Assembly (NCBI GenBank): GCA_003667245.1
Contig: RCNN01000365.1
Coordinates: 1-21,724 of the forward strand
Direction: 5' to 3'
DNA from: Heterostelium multicystogenum
Taxonomy: Eukaryota > Evosea > Eumycetozoa > Acytosteliales > Acytosteliaceae
DNA length: 21,724 bases
The position numbers were made by a program, and so were the translations under genes. How positions within the stretch are numbered: the stretch's first letter is position 1; the number at the start of each line of letters is the position of its first letter. The notes beneath the pieces were generated by a model that was given only the letters and a program-made list of their open reading frames with translations, had not been told where the DNA came from and did not search any database. Shown in pieces: positions 1 to 9,384 of this stretch.

Positions 1-544
1 TGTATTAATTGGATAAAACCAATATTTATTACAACTACGACCAAATTTTTTTTTTAATGATAAGATTGAATTTGGAGAATTCCTAGATGAAACTAAACTT
101 TCATAGCCACTTGGTAGAGTCCACTTGGTTGTTGTATTATTTAATAATAATATCACAAGTAAAAAGTATCCCAAGTTATTAGTTACAATACTTTTTATAG
201 TGTCACACAGTTTATTCCTGAGACTCTGAGGTCATCACACCAACAATCTTTTTTTAATTTTTTGATTTTTTCAGTTTTGAGAGAGAATTTGAATTGTTGT
301 TGCAAGCTGAGCTACATTAATGTAGGACCATTCCTTTACTTTATTACTGTCACTTACTTATTATTGTTGTGTTTGATTAGATTAAATACATACAACCTAT
401 TATTATTATATTGCGACTGTTATTATATTATTATAGTTTTGTTATTCCTACGCAAGCACTGTATAGGTTAGAGTTAGATTGTTGTATATTAAAGGTTTAT
501 TTGTTATTATTATTATTAATATAGCTAGATAGGTTTACAATAGA
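1..544. other. AT-rich intergenic region upstream of the Vps37-like gene
   Basis: This stretch is very AT-rich, with T-runs near 48-57 and 249-272 and many TTA/ATT repeats. An open frame at 262-471 has no ATG at its start and encodes only a Leu/Tyr/Cys-rich sequence expected from AT-rich DNA. I see no domain, RNA gene or conserved motif. The part just before 545 probably holds the promoter and 5' UTR of the next gene. Confidence 0.5.
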
Positions 545-1686
545 ATGTCAAACTTGTTATCTCTGTAAGTCTTATTTTTAATCAGCTATAGCTATATTAT
601 ATTATTATATATGTTCATCTTAGTCTAACTAAAGCTATTTTATTACATAACATTGTTTAGAAAACTAAAGCAAATTGAAGTATTAAAAAGTAGATATCCA
701 ACTATCAAAGAGTTATCAAAAGATTCCACTTTTAAAATACCATTGTTAGGTGGTGTTTCTATTGTCATGTATGTTTAGCTTGTATACAGTTCTATTAGGT
801 GCAGAAGACTGGACTCACGACTAACACTCATACAGATCACTACCATTAACTTCCCAAATATACCAACCTGTATACTTCTTGGAATCAACAAGATGGTCAA
901 AACAATTTCGGTGAAACCACCAGCAGAATGGACTCCAATGACATCATTGGCAAAGGTTACAATGGAATATATTGAGTACTACAGCAAGAATCCACCACAA
1001 TTCCAACATTACTCGCCACCTCCATCTTATTTTAACAATAGCAACACTGGTAGCTCTCCAAATAACACTAATATACAGCAGTCTCCACAAGGACAGCCAC
1101 CTCCCCCATACACTGCCAAACAACCAGACAAACAAAACAGGGATCGAACAACAGCAACAGCAGCAATATACAAAAACCAAGTATACCATCGATCCCACAT
1201 AAATTCCCAGAGTGGAGTCAAAATCAAAAGAAGAGCTTGAAGCATTATTAGAGTCTGGCGAGATTGAAATTTTGATGTTCTCACTTGATGAGGTTACAGC
1301 AATGAGCGACCAGAGAGACAAATTTAAAACAGCCAACGAACAACTGTTGGCATCGATCAATCCCAAAAAAGAGAGCATTGCTCAACTCAAAAGCACACCT
1401 CGAAGAACAGACTCAACTCTACAACCAACTCAAAAAAAGAGCTAGATAGCAAACAAAAGCGAAAGAATGAAATTCAAAAGGCACTTTCTACCGCGTACTT
1501 ATCGATAAGCTAACAGAGCTCGCATCGAGTGCTGAAACAGAATCGGATGAAAATTGCCAAACGACTTTTTTAGAGGGAACGATCGATCTCAAGGAATTTA
1601 AAAAACAATTTAAGGAGAAAAGAAATATTTATTCATTCAAGGCTAGCGAAAAGGATGGTCTTATAGGTTCTCTAAAAGATAAATAA
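545..1686 (+). CDS. vps37: Vps37-like ESCRT-I subunit (UEV-like plus Mod(r) domain), with frame breaks
   Basis: Vps37 is a subunit of ESCRT-I, which sorts ubiquitinated membrane proteins into multivesicular endosomes. I place the start at ATG 545 because MSNLLSL is followed by a clean GTAAGT donor at 565 and an acceptor at 660. A second probable intron is 769-835. Exons 1-3 encode a UEV-like N-terminus: YPTIKELSKDSTFKIPLLGG, then an LP...NFPNIPT stretch and W-T-P-M-T-S-L-A-K-V ending in EYYSKNPP, which resembles the end of the animal VPS37A UEV domain (EFWKNPP). A Pro/Gln/Asn linker follows. The Mod(r) coiled coil starts near 1215 (EELEALLESGEIEILMFSLD) and ends with FLEGTIDLKEFKKQFKEKR before TAA 1684-1686. 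The frame must change at least six times (near 850, 900, 1130, 1208, 1390, 1437 and 1490), several in A-runs. I read these as sequence errors because conserved residues resume after each. The family call is firm; the exact exon edges are not. Confidence 0.84.
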
Positions 1687-4057
1687 ACTTATTATTATTA
1701 TTTATATCATCCAAACTATTAATATATCATTAGTAATACCAATAATAATTACACCATAAAAGAATGTTAATAGAATGGAAATAACCAATTTTATTCTATT
1801 CTATCCATTTAATTTCCACCATACTTTTCAATTCAGCCATATAAAAACTTCCTCCCTCCCATCCCAATTTAATTTCCATTGTAAAATAACAATAATAAAA
1901 CTATATATTTTTCCCAACCAATCTGTTCCTTTTTGTAGTTTGTTGTTTTTTTGACAAATTATACAAAAATAGAAAAAAAAATAGAATCTTGTGTTACAAA
2001 ACAACAAAACTAAAGACATATATTGAAACCTGGTGCTGTTTTGGTGTATCATCTATTAAAACAGTAATTAATTTACATACAAAAAGTACTAACTAATTAA
2101 AGTGTAAAAAAACATTTAAGAAAGTAATAAGTAGAATTTAAAAACAATAATAATAACAATAATAATAATAGAAATACGAATATTCACTCTATAGAATACC
2201 AAATCAATTTTTATTAATTAATTAATAATTATACATTTTCCACTGATCTTTTATATTCGCCAATAATAATAATAAAAAACAATTATATAATAATAATAAT
2301 AAATTAAGTTATAAAATAGTATTAAAATGGTCAGTTGCTGTTATTTCAGTATTGCAGCATCAACCAAAATAAAAACAACCAATCAAAAATTTCCGAATTT
2401 TGGCAAAAATACCAATTCACTCTTATAGCAGTAAATTGCAAATTTTGGACACTACCTTAGTTTTAAATAGGACATCTTATCGTTCTCCATTTCAAAAACT
2501 TAAAATTAATTAGATATTCAATAATCTAACAATTTAGTTTTAATTTATAATTTCGAATAAAATAGTTATAATATTTGATCAAATAGTGAAATGATTATAC
2601 TGCAACTTGATAATACAGGTAGAACAACCATTTAGCATTCAAAATATAATCATTCAATAAAAAAAAAATAACAGTTATAACTAACTAAAAAATCCGATTA
2701 GTTTTGGTGAATTTAACTAATTAACTACCTCCTTTTCTGGAGAGGTCTATATAGATAGAAGTAAGTATACCGACCTATTGATATGTTCATACCTTCATCC
2801 TTATATGTCATATGTACCACTTAAAAAATATCTACGGACTTTTGTTTATCTCTAGAAAATGTTTCGACAGAAATTTCCCAACTATGTGTTTCTGTGATAT
2901 TTGTTAAATGGTTTTGTTTGCTATGGAAGCGGCCAAGCACACATATCTTTCCATTCGATTTTTAAAACATATTCTCTAAATGTTAGATCATTAATATTCA
3001 GATTGAGTCATCATTTCATGAGAATAATAAGAAAATAACGCTAAAAAATCTCAAAGCTCTCACTTAACTGTGGATATTAAAAAATCAATATCTATAATAC
3101 CTCAAAACACACACACAATTCACCACCAACACACACTAACTCACTCATATCCAAACTACAAAATGATATTAAATCGTTGAGGTTGGAGCTGGAAAGTTTA
3201 TTTTTCCTTATTTTGATCAATTCACTTGGACTTGTCAATTTATGGTGTTGTGCTATGGGTAACACCAACAGCTAAATTAATTCTCTTCATTTCAATTGGT
3301 ACCAACAACAAAACAACAACAACAACAGGCAATAAGAAATTGAAAAGTGGATATTTTTGATTGCTTGAAAAACAAATTGCTTTTAAATTTAAAAAATTAA
3401 AAAAAATCAAATTCTATTTTTTCGTAAGATAGTTACTTCCTCCATCCACAACAATCCATCATTCCTATCTTTCTGTCTATATTTCAATCTCACCTGTTGT
3501 GTGTCTTCTATTAATTACTAAATTAATTAACAACATTATAAAAAAATATTATTAATATTAAACTTAATATTATAATTTCATTCATTTCTTTCCATTCCAC
3601 TCCACTCCACCTGTTTTCGAATTCTTTCATTTCATTTTCAGCTCAGTTCAGCTCCATCTCATCCAACTCAACCAACCCCACACTCCAATAATAACAATAC
3701 AAACTACGACATCAAACAACTAAAACTTAAATAAACAATTTCAATTCAACATTGCTTTATCATAGTCTTTACCAGTTAGTCAGTTCACCATCTCCATTAC
3801 ACAGCCAGCAAAAATAATAGTGATAATAAACATTAATATAATTACTTTATAAATACTATTAGTATTATTATTATTGTTGTTGTTGTCAATCTAAACTTAC
3901 ATTAACTATTATCTTTGCTGTTGCTATTATCATTATTGTAAATTATAAAATTTATTGTATTTTCTTTTAATAGACATTTTAATAATAACAAAATATTAAT
4001 TTATTTTATTTTATTGTTAATATTATAAAAATTTGGTTGTTTGCTTTGGTGCAGTAT
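1687..4057. other. 2.4-kb AT-rich intergenic region and probable 5' leader of the LRR gene
   Basis: No coding region, tRNA or repeat family is recognisable. The stretch holds many (AAT)n and (ATT)n runs, a CA-rich segment at about 3106-3146 (repeated ACACAC and CACCAACACAC), and from about 3590 pyrimidine-rich and then CA-rich DNA that looks like a leader. A polypyrimidine stretch ending in TTTTAATAG near 3962-3974 and another ending in GGTGCAG at 4054 could be acceptors of a 5' UTR intron just before the ATG at 4058. The small open frames here consist of composition-driven Phe/Leu/Asn/Ile codons. Confidence 0.45.
3106..3146. promoter_or_regulatory. CA-rich/GT-rich tract, possible G-box-type element
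   Basis: The segment carries ACACACACACA followed by CACCAACACACAC. On the minus strand this is a GT-rich tract that fits the loose (T/G)G(T/G)G(T/G)G(T/G) consensus described for the dictyostelid G-box binding factor. It lies about 900 bases upstream of the LRR gene start. Simple CA repeats arise easily by slippage, so this is only a candidate. Confidence 0.2.
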
Positions 4058-6552
4058 ATGCAACCCAAAGTAACATACAAGTCGTTGTCTAAACCTAGTT
4101 CAACTACTTCTAGTCCAATAAATACCAACAGCGATACAATATCTCAGAGTATACAATCTTCATCTCTTGTATTAGACACAACCATTCAAAGTCACAGTAA
4201 TACCCCCACTAGTAATAGTAGTAGTAATAATAAAAGTAAAAAAAGATTACAATCGGATTATTTAAATTATAGCAATCAAAACAAAGACCAGCAACAACAA
4301 CTCGAAGCTGCTCAAGGAGAAGAGGAAATAGAAGTATTTCAAAATTATCGTTCGCAACCACACAACCAACAGCCCACTACAACAAAATATCATCACCAGC
4401 ACCATCAACAAAAAAATAAATTTATAAGTTCGGCAGTAGTGGGATCAAACGCACCTATTCCAACACTTGAGCACCGCCACTGTCTCCCGACTGTAGCAAG
4501 TAAAGCACCTCGACCATCCTACCAAATAAACTCACCAAAAATCACACAAGTTGGCACCTACTACCTTCATCCCAATCTCACCAAACAGTGGGAAGCAATT
4601 GCATGATCATGCATCTTCTGCCATCCACAAATCGATCACTTCCGATTCATCATCATCATTCATCGGACGAATTCTATGGCTTCACCAATGATCCAAATAG
4701 AGAAGAAAGTATGTACCAATTGATAATACATCAAGACTTTTTCTGTCTTCCAAGCATTTCCACTAACTTCTCATGTCTACTCAATTATTATTAGTTTTTT
4801 ACCTATAGATGTTTTAGATTTAATATTTTCACAACTATCTTATTACTGATAGGGTTACTTGTGCTTGGGTCTGTACGACTTGGAGATGCACTTTGATGAT
4901 GACTCCAAACCCATTGTTGGAGAACTGTATGATCTCGCTCCATCAGCCACCACCCGAACGCAAACTACTTCCGATTCGACACATTATTAATTCTCTCAAC
5001 ATCACTCTTTCACCATGCTCTTGCAACTCTTGCTACTTCCACAACAATCCATACCAGTTCCTCAAAGAATGGATTGACTATCTGGAACCGGCATGTTTCT
5101 CTAGTGATCTTTCGAAGGTGACACTTCGCGTCCACCACAACTCGACTCCAGATCTTCCACCTCCAGCCAACTACAACATCAGCTCACCAATCTCAGGCCA
5201 AGCAGCCTGCACCTCGACTGATTATATCATATGCAAACCTACACCACAGCTTCAACACGAATGTACTGTCAATCATGGTTTCTCTCGTGACTATCAACAA
5301 CAACGAAGCCATTTCTTTGATCTTGAGAAGCCACTAGCGCTTCCATTCCACGATATTGGAGCAGTGATCCCATTGTCCATCCTCTCCTCACTTCTCAACA
5401 GCAAGATCAAGGAGCTCAAAATACGTGTTTGCATTGACCTTCCTTACTCCAAGAGAAAGGAAGACGATTATTTCAAAAAAATTGTAAAAGTAGAAAATCT
5501 CTCTGAAATTGGACTTTTGACTCACGATCCCCAAGATCCAAGGTAAATAATTAACTATATCGCATCTCCAATACCTTAACCCCAAAGCTGACTGACATTA
5601 TTTGTTATTATTATTCAACAGCTTCAGTGCAGCCTGTAAAAACTAGTCAAACTATTTTAGATAAAGTGTTTTCCACTTTATTCGCTTCTCCTCTCACATT
5701 TATCAATCTAAGAAGATTGTATCTTGTGACCACTACCATAGACAAGAATGTATTTAATAATTTTAATAGTCACCTACCTAGTCTCGAAGGTCTGCATCTC
5801 TCTGTTTGGAATACAGATATGTTAAAGCTCTTTGAGGATATCACAAGCATTTTTGGAACAAAACTCAAAGAACTTGGTATTCGATTCACAACTTGTCACG
5901 GTATAAAATATGCAACTTCATTTTCACACAGGGACAGAAAGCTGGATGATTCAATGGTTGAAATGCTCACTACAAAGTGTCCTAATCTAACCTACTTTTC
6001 CTTTGAAGGTTGGCTTTCCAATCTATCTGATAATTCACTTAAAAACTTTGGAAAGGTATCTTGATACTAAATTTACAAATCATCTGTTATTCTTAACTAA
6101 TCTGATTGATATTTTATTATAGCTCAATTTCAAACATTTTGTCTTAAAGAATGGTTTAGACTCGAGAATTTGTAGACCAATTTGGGCAAGATTGAAGTTG
6201 GATCTCGACAATAATGGATACGATTTGATTACAGAGAAAGAACTTAAAAAGTTTATCCTATCTCAAAACCAACCTAAAGGTATTCGAGATATCTGCTTCT
6301 GAGATTGACAAGTTCATCTCGGTCACACCCATCACCATCGAACCACATTCACCATCGACAAACACAGCTTCCCTAATGTACAGAAACATGATTTCAGATG
6401 ACTTTATCAACAACATCCTGGACAAAAGCTCAAAGATTCAGTACATCAAGATTGTTGACAACACCAACTATCGCACTTATCTTTCGTGGCAATCGCTCCA
6501 AGGTATCATCTCAACAACACCAACCAAACCATTTCCAATACAACAACAATAA
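4058..6552 (+). CDS. Leucine-rich-repeat protein with low-complexity N-terminus, with frame breaks
   Basis: Start: ATG 4058 (MQPKVTYK). Residues 1 to about 130 are Ser/Asn/Gln/His-rich. Probable introns lie at 4709-4852 (less certain), 5543-5621 and 6056-6122, each GT...AG. The body from about 4950 has irregular leucine-rich repeats, for example FINLRRLYLVTTTIDKNVF, LPSLEGLHLSVWN, LKELGIRFTTC and CPNLTYFSFEGWLSNLSD. The CPNL and (L/I)xxL spacing resembles the cysteine-containing LRRs of F-box/LRR (AMN1-like) proteins, but I cannot see a convincing F-box. The frame shifts near 4595, inside exon 2 (about 4900-4980), near 5625 and near 6278. In the last frame the protein ends ...PFPIQQQ at TAA 6550-6552. 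Another +1 slip in the CAA/AAC run would extend it through an Asn/His-rich tail to 6709. Function unknown; LRRs suggest protein binding. Confidence 0.62.
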
Positions 6553-6833
6553 CAATTTATTTAATGAAAATAACAATAACTATCATCATCACCATAGTGA
6601 TCATCAATCATCAATGTCTCATTTCCATTTTCACCCAAACCAAACTGTCGATAAGCGAGAACTTTTAAATTTATTCCAAATAAAATTAATTAAAATTTTA
6701 TATGTATAGTTGTAAATTTACAAATAAATAAGGTTTTTATATTATAGTATATATATTTTCTTTTATATATGTACAGCTTTTAAGAACCAATTATATTCTA
6801 TGCTTAAATAAATTGGCATTATAGTTTTTCTTA
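6553..6833. other. 3' flank between the LRR and hemerythrin-like genes (convergent)
   Basis: The first part (to 6709) may be an Asn/His-rich C-terminal extension of the LRR gene in another frame. The rest is AT-rich, with AATAAA-type polyadenylation motifs on the plus strand near 6676 and 6723. The two flanking genes converge here, so the region serves as 3' UTR for both. Confidence 0.45.
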
Positions 6834-7541
6834 CTAGTATTGGTACTTCTTTTTGGAATGATTCATTTCGGCATTGTGTAAAGATGTATCGTACATGGCA
6901 CAGAGTCCAAAACCTATAACTTGAATCATTCTTTGCCATATTCTAAAGATTAAGTTAATAAATCTTTTCATTTGAATAAATCGATCTTCTTCATCTAATT
7001 CTCCAACTTCTTAGCTAAGTTTTAGTTACTTACAAAAACTATATTACTTAGGTTATCTTGGTCATATTTTGGAATAACAACGACATAAGGAAGAAGCAAA
7101 AACGCTCTTCATCTGCTAAATGTTTAAATAAATGATCTTTGACTTCTTTAAATTTGGCTGTCAATTGTGAACGTTGCTCTAAAGTGCATTTCTTTGTACT
7201 TTCTAAAGAATTCATGATATCGTTCATTTCTTTATTAAGTTTGGTGCCATTTGTCATGTTGAGTGTCCAAAAAATCTAAATGCACTTTAACTTCGTTATT
7301 ATGTTGATATAAGAATGGCCAAAACTTCTTTATCCTCTTGAGCATGGTGACTCGCTAAATATTTGGAGACAACTCTAATAGCTTTGATTACTTTCTTTAC
7401 ATCATTTGGATGGGGATTCCATGAAGTAAGTTTATTATCTATCAATTCAAATAATCTTCTTATGGTCAGATGTCCCCATTGCCAACCCTTCAAATGGAAA
7501 TTACTATGATTAAAACTAATTGCTTCTGATTCTGCTGACAT
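6834..7541 (-). CDS. Hemerythrin-like domain protein, with frame breaks
   Basis: Hemerythrin-like domains are four-helix bundles that bind a di-iron centre through His and acidic residues and serve in oxygen or iron sensing, storage or redox. Reading from ATG 7541, the first frame gives H24 in WGHLTIRRLFE and H65-x3-E69 in SHHAQEDKE. A second frame (about 7296-7255) gives HLDFLDTQHDKWH, with an HxxxH. A third gives HLFKHLADEE, with HxxxE or HxxxxE. The full ligand order H, HxxxE, HxxxH, HxxxE is thus present. The reading then passes LLPYVVVIPKYDQDNL into LDEEDRFIQMKRFINLIFRI, ending TAG at 6834-6836, so the protein has about 235 residues. Breaks fall near 7297, 7255, 7093 (a T-run), 7020 and 7000. 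Whether a very short intron or only errors lie at 7000-7035 is unclear. I treat this as one gene because the ligand set is complete only when the frames are joined. Confidence 0.72.
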
Positions 7542-7554
7542 CTTTAATTTACTT

Positions 7555-7585
<31 letters not shown>

Positions 7586-7970
7586 GGTCTAATAATTTCT
7601 TTAATTTGAAATTGAATTGTTTAAAAATATATATTTTCTAAATATTTATTATTGATATTTAGATTTAAATTGATATTGCTTTATTATTAATATTATTATT
7701 TAATAATATGATATTATATTTTTAGTTTTTGATTATTTATATCGATTCTATATACAGTTATATTTATTTATTTATATTTGTGGGGACTCAATACATCTTT
7801 TGAAATAGCATTAAATGTTGACCCGACTTTCACGAAGCTGTGAATGTGTTGTAACCCTGCACATTCTCATCACAAAGCTAAGTATATTTAAATATATGTA
7901 TGTGTGTATGTTTATTGATTAATTTATATATGATGATTGGTTGGTTGGTTGGTTATGTGATGATTGTCTT
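7542..7970. other. Intergenic region with TTA repeat and a GC-richer island
   Basis: This lies between the start of the hemerythrin-like gene and the stop of the kinase gene, both on the minus strand. It contains an uninterrupted (TTA)n run at about 7557-7581 and (TTGG)n at about 7937-7953. Between them, 7780-7875 is clearly richer in G and C than its surroundings and contains a 19-codon ATG-started minus-strand open frame at 7811-7870. I do not recognise it. It could be a conserved leader element of the hemerythrin-like gene, a 3' UTR element of the kinase, or a small RNA. Confidence 0.4.
7557..7581. repeat. (TTA)n microsatellite
   Basis: An uninterrupted TTA/TAA triplet run lies just upstream of the minus-strand ATG at 7541. 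Such triplet runs are common in dictyostelid non-coding DNA. Confidence 0.8.
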
Positions 7971-9384
7971 TTAAATATTATAAATGCTTTTAATTTCTGA
8001 AGCTACCTCTGATAGTGTACCGTTGGCATCGATTTCGTCGTATTGGAAGCGGTTCGATAGTGTTTTGATTTGATTGTATTCTGACATGTAGATATCGTAT
8101 CTCTTCTTGCATGCCGCTGGGTCGATATCGGTATCTCTGACCTCAAGCTCGGGTAGTTGCTTCGATTTACGTATGACGTTCTCCTCAATGGTTTGGACTC
8201 CACGGTGGAGTTGTCTGGCGATCGATTCGGCCTCGGAGACATGTAGCACTGTCATTCTAAACTTGGAAGGGTAGCATTGGGGTTGACACGCTGTCTTAGT
8301 GAGGCCAGCTTCTCATAGAGCAATTCGACGAATTTAACTTGCTTTTCGTTTCTTGGGAATCCGTCGATGATGATACTCTGTGGTTTCTTCTCACCGGTAA
8401 GGAAGTCTGGTTTGCCCAGCTTGTTAAGTAAAAGCTCGAGAACAGTTTTATCGTTGACTAATCCACCTTGCTTCTTGATTTCTGCACATTCGGGTGAGTT
8501 GAGCAATGAGCTTACGACGATTGGTTCTGATTCGACATTCAATGCATCCATTCAATACTTTGGTGTTGGTACCTTTTCCAGCACCTGGGCCTCCCAGCAA
8601 AAATGTAATCTCCTTTGGAAAATCTAAATTTTCCACTCCATATTTGGTTGAAAGTTGTGTCCAAACAGCCTCAAATGTTCTCTCAGCATCGAGTTGGACC
8701 ACTGATTTTTGATCTATCATATTAATCTTGATTAGTCTATTGTTGTTATTCTTTTGATGATTGACTCTACTTACCTCTAATTTTGTTTGGTAAAAACACA
8801 TTTTTAAACTCTCCATCCAAATGTAGATAATCCTTTACTTTGGATACATCTGAAAAAATGATTATTGGAAATGGTTAATACCTTTAAATTTTAAGATTAA
8901 TATTGTCTTGATATTGATTTTTTTGACTGGTATAAAATTATGAAAATCAACTTACCCATTTCTACTGAATATCTTCTGCCAGGATTCACCAAATGATCAG
9001 AGAATGATGATCTTCTTTTGACTGGATCAGCTGTGGTTTTGGAATCTACGATGGCCTTTCCATTTTCCAAAATGGTAGGAATATCACTTTCGTGGAAAAT
9101 ATGTTGGTTCGCTGATGAGTGATATTGTCCATATTTGGTTGCTGTATATAGATTGGTTACATTTGGTGAGGAGTCACATGGTCCACATATCGAATTTCTT
9201 CTAAGTGAAATGCCTTTATTTAATTCGGTAGATCCTCTTCTTTGTGTTATTCTAAGTGCAGAAGTTGATACAAGATCCTTTGCTAAAAGTGTTGTTCCCT
9301 TTTAAAAAATGTTAATGATTAATTTTCCAGCTCTATTTTTCAACTGATTTTAATTTAAATTATTATACATACTTTGGAAAACAT
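7971..9384 (-). CDS. Adenylate kinase-type nucleoside monophosphate kinase with N-terminal extension
   Basis: Adenylate kinases catalyse phosphoryl transfer from ATP to AMP or a related NMP. Four exons are clear: 9384-9373 (MFSK), 9298-8956, 8849-8775 and 8713-7971. Introns are GT...AG and keep phase up to exon 4. The N-terminus (about 35 residues, Arg/Ser/Thr/Leu-rich, almost no acids) looks like a mitochondrial presequence. A non-catalytic region of about 140 residues leads into FPKEITFLLGGPGAGKGTN, the P-loop at about residue 185. The NMP-binding part follows (VVSSLLNSPECAEIKKQGG, LVNDKTVLELL), then IIIDGFPRNEKQV with the DGFPR signature. The C-terminal third has RQLHRG and RDTDIDPAACKKRYDIY, matching a short LID with its arginines. 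Frame breaks fall near 8540 (just after the P-loop) and 8256 (TTTAGA). Length is about 390 residues, against 190-230 for simple adenylate kinases. Substrate could be AMP, UMP/CMP or another NMP. Confidence 0.8.

Noticed and set aside
262..471. 69-codon open frame on the plus strand
   Set aside because: It has no ATG at its start, is Leu/Tyr/Cys-rich as expected from TTA/TAT-rich DNA, and shows no domain.
944..1378. 144-codon open frame on the minus strand
   Set aside because: It mirrors the Vps37-like coding region, and its poly-Cys and poly-Ser runs are the complement of CAG/CAA repeats.
1828..2052. 74-codon open frame on the minus strand
   Set aside because: AT-rich spacer; composition-driven Phe/Tyr/Lys sequence with no similarity that I recognise.
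4588..4794. Separate small gene on the plus strand
   Set aside because: Its first part is the continuation of the LRR gene after a frame break, and its second part reads into the intron that begins at 4709.
7048..7541. Two separate small genes on the minus strand
   Set aside because: The iron-ligand set of one hemerythrin domain is split between them, and the missing HxxxH lies in a third frame in between, so they are one gene.
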